A stretch of 64,000 nucleotides of DNA from PNON01 sp963757065 (GCA_963757065.1 CAVWQC010000007.1:124001-188000), one strand, 5' to 3'. Numbered from the stretch's first letter, positions 49,043 to 57,823 are shown. Numbers and translations are program-made. The notes: a model not told the origin generated them from the letters alone.

Positions 49043-49498
49043 TTGCATTCTCCTTGTACAATTTTTTGAGTTTATGTTCTTGAAGATCCTACTGATCCAC
49101 TTATTTTCGAATTTTCCTCCTTTCTCCAGGTTGATCTCTCCTGGTTCATTCGGCATCCCCTTATGACCAGAGAAATATTCAAATGTTTGTTTCTTGATCC
49201 AATTAAAAAAAAACGAGGACGGTCTTCCTAAAAATATTTCTGTGGATTTTTGACCATCCTGACTGTCTGAAGCCAGACCTGTTATTTTGAGGTGGGAGTC
49301 TCGGTGACTTAGCATTGTGAACTGAACAATTGGGTTATTGTGCGTATGCTCTTCGATAAGTGATTGATTCCGTTGCTGTTCGTATCATTTGAGAAGGTGA
49401 GTGCCGTTTATGAATTAAATTGGATATATCATTATGGTAAATTGGAATTGGAATTGAAATCAGGAAAGACTGCCAATTTCCAGGTAAAACCACCCATA

Positions 49499-49571
49499 CT
49501 GGCGGTTGGCTTGGAGTAGTGCCGATACTCCTTTGGAGTATTCTGTTGGCAATTGCCTTTGCAACTGCCAG
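49499..49571. other. Nested hairpin, attC-like or structured RNA
   Basis: Outer stem CTGGCGGTT/AACTGCCAG (8 of 9 pairs) encloses the perfect 7-bp stem ATACTCC-TTT-GGAGTAT. It could be a folded recombination site or RNA. No consensus RYYYAAC/GTTRRRY core pair is clear. Confidence 0.35.
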
Positions 49572-49794
49572 CAGCAGCCCGGTTTATTGACAGTGTAATG
49601 GGGATGGGTAATTACATAATCTCGAAAGAATCGAAAACCTGACCTGGTTATTGGTTATCAGTGAACCGGAGTTGACATTACAAGAGTAAAGTCTCAAGAA
49701 GGAACTAAAGAATCAAATTGAATGTGACCAGATGATAGGTTGATGGATGGGGAATCGATTACGAGTGATAATCCTAATGATTTATATTTAGGAC

Positions 49795-49872
49795 TAGAGT
49801 GGTTGAAAACCGCTCCATTCCACTTCGGGGATCTACGAGGACCTGCTGCGCTACGGGGATGTTACAATAAAG
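49795..49872 (-). repeat. S repeat fragment S3
   Basis: GGTTGAAAACCGCTCCATTCC, CTTCGGGGATCTACGAGG and GGATGTTACAATAAAG parallel S2 and S4. No R unit is attached. Confidence 0.6.
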
Positions 49873-49981
49873 AGAATGTTTCCAAAATACTGCGCCGGCT
49901 GAATAGTAAAATAGTTTTATATTGATGCGGAATTAAGGTGAAACCGTTTTATCCGCACAGAAAATATATAGAGGATTAAAA

Positions 49982-51205
49982 GTGAAATACTCCAAACATG
50001 TTTTACAAATCCTGGTTGTGTGGTTATTCTTAATGGTAAGCGCAGCCTGCAACGTGAACGGTTCCATGTTGACGATTACCCCCACCCCGGGTATTGGTGT
50101 CGTTTCACTTCCAACGACGGTTCCTACACCCATTCTGATCAGCACACCACCAGAAAACAGTCCGTCTGTCTCGAGTGATGCGTCGGTTATTTTACTATTG
50201 ACAGGTCAGAAAGGCTCCTATGGCGATATCTACACCTGGAATGGTGCAACACAAACCCTTAAACAGTTAACCTCATGGGGCTATAATTTTGCCCCGGGAG
50301 TATCGCCGGATGGCAAGTGGATGGCTTATCTATCCATGTCTCAAGCGGCAGTGGATGCCATGGTACAAGGGCAAGCTATCAATGTGTATGCTATTTCTAA
50401 TATCTGGCTGTACAACCTCGATACAGAAGAAGCAATTCGGCTCGCGGAACAACCGCAAAATGCGACTTTTGAAAATGGCGATCTGATAACCCGTGGTTCA
50501 CCCGTATGGTCACCAGATGGTTCTTCCATTGCTTGGATTGAAAGTGATCCAAATGGCGAACGAGTGGCAATTTACGCACTTTCCTCGAAAAACACAAGCT
50601 CGTTTCCACTAAATTTGCCACCCGGATGTTGTGAAGGTGCTTCAAAAGAGCTTTACATTGGACGTTCCGGAATCGCCATTACCAACTATGAAGGAACACC
50701 CACACAAACCGAACAGGTGATTTACATTTTTGATTCTCAAGGTCAACAATTAGCGAAGATAACCCCGGGTGAAAATTTCTTTTTGCGGTACGGGTGGATC
50801 ATTGATAGTAACGACCATGAATTTCTGGGTGGTGACATGAATGGTGAATTTAAAGTGGTTGATCCGGAAAGCAATACTCAACCGGTTACCCCTCAAGGTT
50901 TCCCTGAAATATACGCCCCAATGGCATCTGGCGAGATATCGGTTTATCCAGAGAAAAATCTATGGACGATAACGCGCCAGGGGCAGAAGCTCACCGAGAT
51001 CAACAGCATAAAAGACGCAACCGACATATGCATTGCGCCTGATGGACAAGCCATTGTTTATAGACAGAATATGGAAAGTGATAATTTGCAGGGTGGTAAA
51101 GTATTTGTCTACCTGGCTAATGGGCAAACCATACCGATAAATCTTCAATTACGTGTGCTTGCAGTGACGTGGGGAGAGACCGTTTGGCGTATTCACGACC
51201 CTTAA
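49982..51205 (+). CDS. Lipoprotein with WD40/TolB-like beta-propeller repeats
   Basis: 407 aa from GTG 49982 (GAGGA upstream). Lipobox VSAACNV, then a Pro/Thr linker. Repeats of the TolB type (APGVSPDGKWMAYL, SPVWSPDGSSIAWIESD, CIAPDGQAIVYR) form a beta-propeller, probably a sensing or scaffolding lipoprotein. One of the few plus-strand genes in the 20-57 kb region. Confidence 0.82.
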   Translation: MKYSKHVLQILVVWLFLMVSAACNVNGSMLTITPTPGIGVVSLPTTVPTPILISTPPENSPSVSSDASVILLLTGQKGSYGDIYTWNGATQTLKQLTSWGYNFAPGVSPDGKWMAYLSMSQAAVDAMVQGQAINVYAISNIWLYNLDTEEAIRLAEQPQNATFENGDLITRGSPVWSPDGSSIAWIESDPNGERVAIYALSSKNTSSFPLNLPPGCCEGASKELYIGRSGIAITNYEGTPTQTEQVIYIFDSQGQQLAKITPGENFFLRYGWIIDSNDHEFLGGDMNGEFKVVDPESNTQPVTPQGFPEIYAPMASGEISVYPEKNLWTITRQGQKLTEINSIKDATDICIAPDGQAIVYRQNMESDNLQGGKVFVYLANGQTIPINLQLRVLAVTWGETVWRIHDP

Positions 51206-51224
51206 CCATATTGTAGAAGAACCC

Positions 51225-51440
51225 GTCCCCGAATTTTTCTTATGGTGGCCAGAGTACCATCAACCTAATGAGATGTAGTGTTTAAGTATCTTAAGGTTAG
51301 CTAATGACTGCCTTGATTGCATCCAGGCTGGACGTTCGAAGCTGCATATAACCTTTGCGATATCGCCAACCGGTCGGATCTTGCGGTTGACCATTCAGGC
51401 TGGTGTAATTGAAAATGGTGCGTTATGAACGCGCCCTACC
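51225..51440 (-). repeat. R repeat copy R5 with closing hairpin
   Basis: TTTAAGTATCTTAAGGTTAGC, GACTGCCTTGATTGCATCC, AGGCTGGACGTTCGAAGCTGC, ATATAACCTTTGCG, CGCCAACCGGTCGGATC, TTGCGGTTGACCATT and the GGTGCGTT-ATG-AACGCGCC hairpin (51417-51435). The central part is the closest R core to the DUF35 3' end. It is followed by S4. Confidence 0.8.
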
Positions 51441-51447
51441 TAGAATG

Positions 51448-51537
51448 GTTATAAACCGCTCCTTTCCATATCGGGGATTTACGAGGTCTACGCTCTGCCA
51501 TACTATTTGGATGTTGATAGCGACGGGAACAGGTAAA
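51448..51537 (-). repeat. S repeat copy S4
   Basis: GGTTATAAACCGCTCCTTTCC, ATCGGGGATTTACGAGGTC and GCGACGGGAACAGG resemble S3/S2 in order. It ends two bp before the stop of the minus-strand gene 51538. Confidence 0.6.
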
Positions 51538-52023
51538 TTAACTATTTCCCGGTGATTCATTGATCTTCTGAGACCTGGCCATCAAAATTTCTTCTACAAG
51601 TGCAGTAAAGGCCACTAATCCACAGAAACCGGCACCCCATAAAATTAATGCCTTGTTCGAATACCAGAGTCCGAAAAACAAAAAGAAAGAGTAAATAGAA
51701 ACTACTCCCCATGCTATCAAGTGACCGATCCACAGCCACCGGCGCTCACCGATCCGGAAGAGAAGCAGCGTACTGAGAATAGGCAGCATTGGCGGTAGAC
51801 AGAGCAACCACAAAGAACTTTGGCTTAAAATGACGACTTTCACAAGTGCCATGAAAGACACCAGGCATGCGCAATAACCATTACCCAGCCAAACAAGCGG
51901 ATGAATGCAGGTCTCCTCTGTTGCCGGGTGGCTATCGGCAATCCAGGGCCCGACCATTGACACCAGCAGAAACACCTGAGAAACAACTCGGCTAATAGTC
52001 TTCAGTTTGCCGGCCTGATCCAT
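51538..52023 (-). CDS. Integral membrane hypothetical protein
   Basis: 161 aa from ATG 52023 (GAGAGG upstream). About four or five spans. TATEETCIHP-like loop, CLVSFMALVKVVILS. No family recognised. S4 abuts its stop codon. Confidence 0.6.
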   Translation of the reverse strand: MDQAGKLKTISRVVSQVFLLVSMVGPWIADSHPATEETCIHPLVWLGNGYCACLVSFMALVKVVILSQSSLWLLCLPPMLPILSTLLLFRIGERRWLWIGHLIAWGVVSIYSFFLFFGLWYSNKALILWGAGFCGLVAFTALVEEILMARSQKINESPGNS

Positions 52024-52054
52024 AAAGTGTTTCCTCTCCTGGGACAAACAAGTA

Positions 52055-52465
52055 TTATGTTGCTTCACCAACGTAATGTAATGACTTCCACACATCAATC
52101 GCCCAGGTGCGATCTTCTGGTTTCTGAAAATCGATAACGCATGTAGCAATCGTGCCATCAGCACACATAGTGCCCTGGAGAAGCCATGCATCACCTTTCA
52201 TATTAATAAAAGCATCACCTTGGAGAGAATCACAGGTATGCGTTAGATGCTCTCCAGTGCTGAAACGTTTCGCTACAATTGCTCGAATCTGATCCATACT
52301 GGCAGGCTTCTCTGCCGAACCAACACGAAGCGAACTTATGTGGACGACACGAGTCCCATTTACCATTTGAATAGAATCCCCATTGTTGAACTCTTCGAAT
52401 TCTGCCCCTATTAAAAAAGACCAATTACCAAACTGGTGAATTCTCGTTGAATGACCTCTTTTCAT
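52055..52465 (-). CDS. Hypothetical protein
   Basis: 136 aa, no spans. WSFLIGAEFEEFNNGDSIQM and KGDAWLLQGTMCADGTIATCVIDF suggest a small mixed beta protein. GGGAG precedes the ATG. It lies 31 bp upstream of the membrane gene and could be co-transcribed with it. Confidence 0.65.
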   Translation of the reverse strand: MKRGHSTRIHQFGNWSFLIGAEFEEFNNGDSIQMVNGTRVVHISSLRVGSAEKPASMDQIRAIVAKRFSTGEHLTHTCDSLQGDAFINMKGDAWLLQGTMCADGTIATCVIDFQKPEDRTWAIDVWKSLHYVGEAT

Positions 52466-52529
52466 ATCTCCCTCTTGAGTCGATTAACTGTTTACTATTA
52501 ACGAGTGGGCATCCGTAAACTTTGCTTGA

Positions 52530-52711
52530 ATGAAGGATTGCTGTGATTCATAAGCGTCTTAAGTATAGCAAGTGTCTGCCTTGATTGCGTCCAGGCTGGA
52601 CCTTAAGATCTGGATATGAACTTTGAGATATCTCCGTCCGAGGGGATCTTGCGACCGAAGGGAGTGACCATTTTGGATTGAGGAAATGGAAATGGTGCGT
52701 TGCTACAACTG
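52530..52711 (-). repeat. R repeat copy R6
   Basis: ATAAGCGTCTTAAGTATAGC, AAGTGTCTGCCTTGATTGCG, CCGTCCGAGGGGATCTTGCG (19 of 21 bases as in the DUF35 end with flanking base), a 10-base insertion, then GTGACCATTT and GGAAATGGTGCGTTG. Hairpin broken. It lies downstream of the minus-strand gene 52712. Confidence 0.82.
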
Positions 52712-53014
52712 CTAACTTAAAGAGCAAATGGCTATTCTTAATGCATCATCTAGTTGCTCACGAGATAGCCCGGCTAATCTGGGATCTGCAGCATCGGAAA
52801 TAAAAAATTGGCTCGGCTTTCCATGCTTAATCTGCAGTTCAACGGATACATCGATATATTTCTGGTTGTTATCATTGTTATGCCAGAGTTGCCATTTTAC
52901 TGGATCCACCCTTTCGACCTGACTGTCTGGAAACGCCCAGCGGATTAATCGTTCGAGAGCTTTCGTTACCATATCGTTATATTGATTTGAGTCTTGCAAT
53001 TGTAGTTCTGTCAT
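52712..53014 (-). CDS. Hypothetical protein
   Basis: 100 aa, charged and soluble. ALERLIRWAFPDSQVERVDPVKWQLW then FISDAADPRLAGLSREQLDDALRIAI. AAGGAGGG precedes the ATG. No family recognised. Confidence 0.65.
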   Translation of the reverse strand: MTELQLQDSNQYNDMVTKALERLIRWAFPDSQVERVDPVKWQLWHNNDNNQKYIDVSVELQIKHGKPSQFFISDAADPRLAGLSREQLDDALRIAICSLS

Positions 53015-53234
53015 TCGACCCTCCTTTGCTACTACTGATGCAATTCGTCTGATAATAATCTATCAATATTACCCGGAAAGGTTTTCGTCAATACACTGGC
53101 ATTTGGATTATAGAGAGGAAAATTAATCGGTAATCATCTTGTTGGTTGCCTGTGAAAGCAAACAATCATCCGAACTTTAATGAGGATAATCAATGGCTCT
53201 ATCGATAATCATATTATTATTTCTACAAAAGATC

Positions 53235-53440
53235 ACCGGCCTTTCGGTTAACGTTATGCCCCTTCGGGGTACGTTTGGACAAACTTGTGATGCAGGATAG
53301 TTGTTGTGTATAAGTACCTTAAGTATAACAAATGTCTGCCTTGATCGCATCCAGGCTGGACGCTCGAAGATGCATATAACCCTTACGATAGCGCCAACTG
53401 GTTGGAGCGTGAGGGCGATCATTTAGGCTCATTCCTAGTT
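53235..53440 (-). repeat. R repeat copy R7
   Basis: ATGCCCCTTCGGGGTACGTTTGG, TATAAGTACCTTAAGTATAAC, AAATGTCTGCCTTGATCGCATCC, AGGCTGGACGCTCGAAGATGC, ATATAACCCTTACGATAGC and GCCAACTGGTTGG. Its left end has an AACGTACCCC/GGGG-ATAACGTT inverted repeat on the minus strand. Followed by S5. Confidence 0.82.
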
Positions 53441-53449
53441 ACGAATTAG

Positions 53450-53578
53450 AAGGAGACCTTGCGGTCAAAACCGGGTCCCGAAAAAACCATCGGGATCTCC
53501 GCTTCGCTCCGATGCGCGGCGGGGTCCTTTCCACTTCGTTTCAAGGATGCTAACACAGGCGCGAACGGAGGTAAACCA
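53450..53578 (-). repeat. S repeat copy S5 (longest)
   Basis: GGAGACCTTGCGGTCAAAACC, GGGTCCCGAAAAAACCATCGGG, CCGCTTCGCTCCGATGCGCGG, GGGTCCTTTCCACTTCGTTTC and AAGGATGCTAACACAGGCGCG. Contains several short stems, including GGTCCCG/CGGGATC. Best reference for the S family. Confidence 0.82.
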
Positions 53579-53590
53579 TATTTCATAGAA

Positions 53591-54169
53591 TTATTTTCCC
53601 TTTAGCAGAAGACTTACATCTGCCGAAATATCACTGGTTTCAGTGTCGGGCAAAAAAGTCTCTCGAAGATTTCCTGCTGGGTCAATCACATAAATGGAAG
53701 TGCTGTGAGTTTCACCACCATCTTCTACAACCACTCCATAATCTTTCCACGCTTTTTCAAGTTCTGTTGGAGTTCCAGTTAGCCCAAGAAAATCGGGGTT
53801 GAAATGACCCATGAAATCCATTAATGCTTCAGGTGTATCTCGTGCTGGGTCGGTACTAACCATAAGCACTTGTACATCTTTTGCAGATGTGCCAAGACTT
53901 TCAAGTGCCAGTTTTAGATGCGCCATCGCTGTTGGACATTCGTCTGTACAGTTGGTGAAACCAAAAAAAAGTAAGACTACTTCACCACGATGCTCACTTA
54001 ATTTAAAAGGATTCCCATTGTGGTCAGTCAATTGAATCTCGGCTGCGGGGGCAGGCAGGGAAAATACCGCACCTTTGAAAGACGGTTTTTTAGTAAAGAA
54101 AAGTACAGCCGAAAGTATGACCAATCCCGCAAGACCAATGACACTTAACCAAAATATTTTGCGTTGCAT
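53591..54169 (-). CDS. SCO1/SenC-family copper protein
   Basis: 192 aa. N-terminal membrane anchor, then a thioredoxin-fold domain with the copper motif FTNCTDECPTAMAH (CxxxC) and the distal His in GETHSTSIYVID. Assembles the CuA site of cytochrome oxidase or acts as a thiol redox protein. ATG 54169 has GGAGG upstream; that GGAGG spans the earlier in-frame ATG. Confidence 0.9.
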   Translation of the reverse strand: MQRKIFWLSVIGLAGLVILSAVLFFTKKPSFKGAVFSLPAPAAEIQLTDHNGNPFKLSEHRGEVVLLFFGFTNCTDECPTAMAHLKLALESLGTSAKDVQVLMVSTDPARDTPEALMDFMGHFNPDFLGLTGTPTELEKAWKDYGVVVEDGGETHSTSIYVIDPAGNLRETFLPDTETSDISADVSLLLKGK

Positions 54170-54664
54170 AAGAGCCTCCATAATAGTGATAAGTTACTGA
54201 GATGGAACTCAATTTCAATAATGCTGCCAGAATTTGAACATAAAAAGAAATAATATTTCGCACGGAGTTTCCAAACTATTGATTATACGGACTCTTGTTC
54301 CACAGCAATTATCCTAATAACCAGCTTATGGTGTTATCCTTTTTGATATCCCTTAATAATATATATTATATATTTCTTCTTCTTGTTTGCAAAAAAACAC
54401 TTTCCAGATATGGAAAGCGCTTCACGTATTCTCTTTTGGTTACGCCCGCATCACCGGTCTGAATTTACGACCAAAGGGAGTGCTGTGCACGACCGAAGGG
54501 TGAGGCCGTACACAAGTATGCCGTGCTCATTACCGCCATCCGGGAGGACCTTGTGGGGGATCATCACTGCCTGTGAAGGGTTTGGATTAAGGGTGAAGAT
54601 CTTACAGTCAACATGGTGCATACGGTGAGGATATCGGTACGAACAGATTTAACCAATTGTTGAC
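54170..54664 (-). pseudogene. DUF35 3'-end relic with terminator (D)
   Basis: No gene. Terminator stem CTTTCC/GGAAAG at 54400-54417, next to A7. It is followed by GGTTACGCCCGCATCACCGG and, after a 50-base insertion, GCCGTACACAAGTATGCC, GTGCTCATTACCGCCATCC and CCTTGTGGGGGATCATCAC. Aligned to 60530-60620 this is the DUF35 3' end. The insertion carries two CGACC-AAGGG-tracts. Downstream of the SCO gene is R7, so this lies upstream of it. Confidence 0.75.
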
Positions 54665-54991
54665 TTAATATTTATCATATCCTACCAAGTGTAAATTTAT
54701 TCTATATTGGATATCAACAAGTTTTATTATTACTTTACTGGCAGTTGGGTTTGTTATTCCGGTCAACTTATACGGTGGTGGGAATCCAGGGAAATTGCTT
54801 CCAATGCCTCGTTGAATTGTTGACTGTACCCAATCGAAATCTTTCTGTAATTCCTCGGGAAAGCTAGAAGAAGCAAGATGCATTATTTTTGGAAGAACCT
54901 TTGCTAGCCTTGTCCGAGCATCACCCTCATCAATGGTCAAAGTATATAAGGCATCTGATAATTTGGAATTAATTTTTTCTAAACTAGCCAT
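54665..54991 (-). CDS. Hypothetical protein
   Basis: 108 aa, helical and soluble. SKLSDALYTLTIDEGDARTRLAKVLPK then FPEELQKDFDWVQSTIQRG. No Shine-Dalgarno is obvious. Family unknown. Confidence 0.55.
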   Translation of the reverse strand: MASLEKINSKLSDALYTLTIDEGDARTRLAKVLPKIMHLASSSFPEELQKDFDWVQSTIQRGIGSNFPGFPPPYKLTGITNPTASKVIIKLVDIQYRINLHLVGYDKY

Positions 54992-55110
54992 GAACTAATC
55001 CAATAATCTTCCTGATAATTATTAAGTGCGATGGTTATGAATGTTACGAACATTTTTACAACCGAATCAATATTTTTCTTATTGATATTAATAATACTCT
55101 GAAATCAAAA

Positions 55111-55134
55111 AGCGCTCTCTATTTGGAGAGCGCT
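55111..55134 (-). terminator. Intrinsic terminator copy
   Basis: AGCGCTCTC/GAGAGCGCT stem followed on the minus strand by TTTT, in the same family as the terminators at 59791 and 60489. Confidence 0.75.
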
Positions 55135-55197
55135 TCACATGTTCAAACGAACGTTACGCACCCATTACCAACCGAAACTAGCAGGTAATCCACACCC

Positions 55198-55410
55198 TTA
55201 CATTTTGCTCTTCACCTCATGGGCGGCCTGCTCCATGGCTTCAAACATGGCGGCGGCACCCTTCTCTGTCAGGCGGGCATCCAGCAGAGGCAGGTAGATC
55301 TCCTCTTCCTTGGCAAAATGGACCTTCACCAGGGCATACAACCCGAACAATATCCGGCGCATGGTATTGGCCTGCTCATTAGTGATTGCTGCGTGATTAA
55401 GTAAGACTTT
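55198..55410 (-). pseudogene. Hemerythrin gene 3'-end copy (A)
   Basis: About the last 70 codons of the hemerythrin gene at 59917, roughly 90% identical by eye, ending HEVKSKM. No start codon or upstream part. It directly abuts the ABC-operon promoter at 55424, and its own terminator is at 55111. Confidence 0.85.
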
Positions 55411-55423
55411 CCCTATTCCTCCC

Positions 55424-55452
55424 TTGACAACCCCTTCACTTCGCGTTATATT
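55424..55452 (+). promoter_or_regulatory. Promoter of the ABC-GntR operon
   Basis: TTGACA at 55424-55429 and TATATT at 55447-55452 with a 17-bp spacer, upstream of the ABC gene. Confidence 0.8.
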
Positions 55453-55474
55453 GTGTATATACGATATACACAAT
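55450..55474. promoter_or_regulatory. GntR-family operator
   Basis: Perfect inverted repeat, 11-bp arms ATTGTGTATAT and ATATACACAAT around ACG. It overlaps the -10 box and start point, ideal for repression by the GntR protein encoded third in the operon. Confidence 0.8.
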
Positions 55475-55486
55475 ATGGAAGGAGTA

Positions 55487-56338
55487 ATGCAAGTAATGGA
55501 AATTCTATCCGTTCAGAACCTGAACAAGCACTATCCTAAGTTCGACCTCAAAAACGTCTCATTCAGCCTCGAACCGGGCTATATCATGGGCTTCATCGGA
55601 CGCAACGGTGCGGGCAAGACCACTACCATCAAATCCATTCTGCGCCTTGTCCACCCCGATTCAGGGACGGTCGCCGTGCTGGGCAAGGATTTCGCTGCCG
55701 AAGAATTTGCTTGCAAACAGCAGATCGGGCTGGTGCTTGGCCAGGTGTCCTATTATCCAACGAAAAAAATTTCGGTCATCGCCGACGTCACCCGCCGTTT
55801 TTATCCCGAGTGGGATGCCAATGCCTTCGTCGGCTACCTCAAACGTTTTGACCTCGACCCTGACAAGACCGTAAAGGAACTTTCTGACGGCATGCGTGTC
55901 AAGTTCGCGCTTGCCCTGGCCCTCTCGCACAACGCCCAACTCTTGATCCTCGACGAGCCCACCAGCGGTCTGGACCCTGTCTCGCGGGATGATTTGCTTG
56001 AACTTTTCCAGGAACTGATCGAGAACAGCGAACGCAGTATCCTCTTCTCCACGCAGATCACCTCCGATCTCGAAAAGTGCGCTGATTTCATTACCTACAT
56101 CAAAAAGGGAGAGATCATCGCCAGCACCTCCAAAGATGACCTTGTAAATTCTTATAAGATCGTCAAAGGCACCAGGGCACAGCTCACCGAAACCCTGCAG
56201 CCCAAACTGATCGGCTGCAAGAAGAATGACTTTGGTTTCACCGCGCTCTTACGCACAGGTGACCTGCCCGCTGCGGACGGGTTGGAGATCGCCCCTTCGG
56301 ACCTCGAATCCATCATGATCCACATCGAGAAGGAGTAA
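55487..56338 (+). CDS. ABC transporter ATP-binding protein (GntR-linked)
   Basis: About 283 aa. Walker A FIGRNGAGKTTTIKS, signature KELSDGMRVKFALALALS, Walker B LLILDEPTSGLDP. The H-loop position reads STQITSD, so Gln replaces the usual His. ATGs at 55475, 55487 and 55496 are in frame; AAGGAG fits the last two imperfectly. The adjacent permease and a YtrA-type GntR show it belongs to a small autoregulated ABC-2 exporter. Confidence 0.88.
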   Translation: MQVMEILSVQNLNKHYPKFDLKNVSFSLEPGYIMGFIGRNGAGKTTTIKSILRLVHPDSGTVAVLGKDFAAEEFACKQQIGLVLGQVSYYPTKKISVIADVTRRFYPEWDANAFVGYLKRFDLDPDKTVKELSDGMRVKFALALALSHNAQLLILDEPTSGLDPVSRDDLLELFQELIENSERSILFSTQITSDLEKCADFITYIKKGEIIASTSKDDLVNSYKIVKGTRAQLTETLQPKLIGCKKNDFGFTALLRTGDLPAADGLEIAPSDLESIMIHIEKE

Positions 56339-56344
56339 AGAATT

Positions 56345-56998
56345 ATGAAAGCACTGCTTTATAAAGAAATCAAACTGGCGATGCACCCGACCACCTACCT
56401 GTTTATGGCGATTGGCGCGATGCTGATGATCCCCTCTTATCCCTATTACGTGGCTTTTGTCTACACCTGCCTGGGTATCTTCTTCATTTTCCTGTCCGCC
56501 AGAGAAAACAAGGATATCTTTTTCACCGCCTCCCTGCCGGTTAGAAAAAGCGATGTGGTTAAATCTCGTGTCTTCACCGTTGCCATCGTCGAACTGCTGC
56601 AGCTTGCGATCGGTATCCCCTTTGCCATCATTGGCATCCGCATCAATCCCAACCCCGCCGGTAACATGGCCGGGATCGAAGCCAACATGGCCTTCTTCGG
56701 CCTGGTCTTGATCATGTATGCTCTCTTCAACGCCATCTATCTTCCGCTTTTCTATAGGACTGCCGTCAAAGTTGGTATCCCCCTGGTTTTCGCCAGCATC
56801 GCCGTGACGATTTATGTAGTCGCTGCTGAGTTAGCTGTGCAGATGATTCCTTTTCTCAAAACACATTTGGATACCACCGATCCGGCGATGGCGATGTATC
56901 AATTTCCCATTTTGATCGCGGGTATGCTTATCTTCGTCCTGTCGCTATGGCTCACCTACCGCAGATCAGCGGCCAACTTTGAAAAAGTGGACTTGTAA
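56345..56998 (+). CDS. ABC-2 type transporter permease
   Basis: 217 aa, six spans. It starts 7 bp after the ATPase stop behind AAGGAG. Features of the small ABC-2 permeases that pair with such ATPases (REDKDIF-like turn ARENKDIFFTASLPVRKSDVV). Probable exporter of a peptide or small compound. Confidence 0.85.
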   Translation: MKALLYKEIKLAMHPTTYLFMAIGAMLMIPSYPYYVAFVYTCLGIFFIFLSARENKDIFFTASLPVRKSDVVKSRVFTVAIVELLQLAIGIPFAIIGIRINPNPAGNMAGIEANMAFFGLVLIMYALFNAIYLPLFYRTAVKVGIPLVFASIAVTIYVVAAELAVQMIPFLKTHLDTTDPAMAMYQFPILIAGMLIFVLSLWLTYRRSAANFEKVDL

Positions 56999-57004
56999 AC
57001 CCGC

Positions 57005-57379
57005 ATGGATATTGTTATTTCCAATACCTCCGGGGATCCGATCTATCAGCAGATCTTTGAACAGATCAGCGCGCAGATCATCAAGGGCCTGCTGCCCAGT
57101 GAAACCTGCCTGCCGCCTATCCGCACGGTTGCCAAAGAGCTGCGCATCAGCGTGATCACGGTCAAACGAGCCTGGGAAGAATTGGAACATGCCGGCCTGA
57201 TCTACACCATGGCCGGCAAAGGTTGTTTCGTCTCTCCTCTTCAGCCAAATGCCCTGGACGCCAAGCGCAGCCAGCTGGCCGGTGACAAGCTCGCCAAAGA
57301 CATGGAATATTACAAAACCCTCGGCCTTTCTCTCGAAGAGATCATCGCCATGCTAAAGAAAAACTATGATAAGGATTGA
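57005..57379 (+). CDS. GntR-family regulator (YtrA subfamily)
   Basis: 124 aa. Short GntR winged helix (PIYQQIFEQISAQIIKGLL, PPIRTVAKELRISVITVKRAWEELEHAGLI) with only a short C-terminal tail, typical of the YtrA group that controls ABC transporters. It is the third gene of the operon and likely binds the operator at 55450-55474. Confidence 0.88.
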   Translation: MDIVISNTSGDPIYQQIFEQISAQIIKGLLPSETCLPPIRTVAKELRISVITVKRAWEELEHAGLIYTMAGKGCFVSPLQPNALDAKRSQLAGDKLAKDMEYYKTLGLSLEEIIAMLKKNYDKD

Positions 57380-57415
57380 TTTTTAAGTTTTTGAAAAATC
57401 TTATCTCTCACAAAC

Positions 57416-57543
57416 GCGCGGGAATTGATCAGGCAGTTATTGAACCTGGTGGAGAAATTGTCTGTGGCCTTGCGAGACGCTCAAGTCGAGATTCAACGAT
57501 TGCAAGATGAAGTGAACTGGTTGAAAATCACTATAACGAAATG
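57416..57543 (+). pseudogene. Transposase N-terminal relic
   Basis: One frame reads ARELIRQLLNLVEKLSVAL then RDAQVEIQRLQDEVNWLK before a stop at 57543. This coiled-coil start is typical of IS66-like or related transposases. No start codon and no downstream domain remain. Confidence 0.45.
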
Positions 57544-57658
57544 ATACAAATATCGTTTCCAACTAATAAAATCACCCTCCAAACGGAGAGCGAATATAAG
57601 TGTTTTCCATGCGCCAGGCAGCGCTGGTCACTCCCCCATCACCGGGCAAACCATACCT

Positions 57659-57823
57659 CTACAACTTACTCTTCACCTCATGGGCGGCGTGTTCCATGGC
57701 TTCGAACATGGCGGCGGCATCCTTCTCTGACAGGCGGGCATCCAGCAGCGGCAGGTAGATCTCCTCTTCCTCGGCAAAATGAACCTTCACCAGTGCGTAC
57801 AATCCGAACAAGATCCGTCGCAT
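57659..57823 (-). pseudogene. Hemerythrin gene 3'-end copy (C)
   Basis: The last 55 codons or so of the hemerythrin gene repeated again, ending HEVKSKL. Homology ends at MRR (57823), where the sequence switches abruptly to S6. A weak terminator stem CTCC/GGAG lies at 57577-57588. Confidence 0.85.

Larger units (their letters stand above)
49043..49981. other. Intergenic region with hairpin and S fragment
   Basis: About 940 bp with no convincing gene. A nested hairpin lies at 49499-49571: outer arms CTGGCGGTT/AACTGCCAG, inner arms ATACTCC/GGAGTAT. S3 lies at 49795-49872. No ribosome-site-linked ORF is seen. Confidence 0.6.

Noticed and set aside
47285..49315. N-terminal extension of the membrane hydrolase to 49315
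   Set aside because: The added 91 residues are unlike a signal sequence, and a good ribosome site precedes ATG 49042.
49740..49925. Plus-strand ORF of 61 codons
   Set aside because: It runs through the S3 repeat and has no Shine-Dalgarno or family match.
33352..53440. R repeats as a CRISPR array
   Set aside because: Units are long, widely and unevenly spaced with genes between, and no cas genes are present.
33352..53440. R repeats as canonical attC sites
   Set aside because: I could not find a consistent RYYYAAC/GTTRRRY core pair in all copies, so only an attC-like or other recombination origin is proposed.
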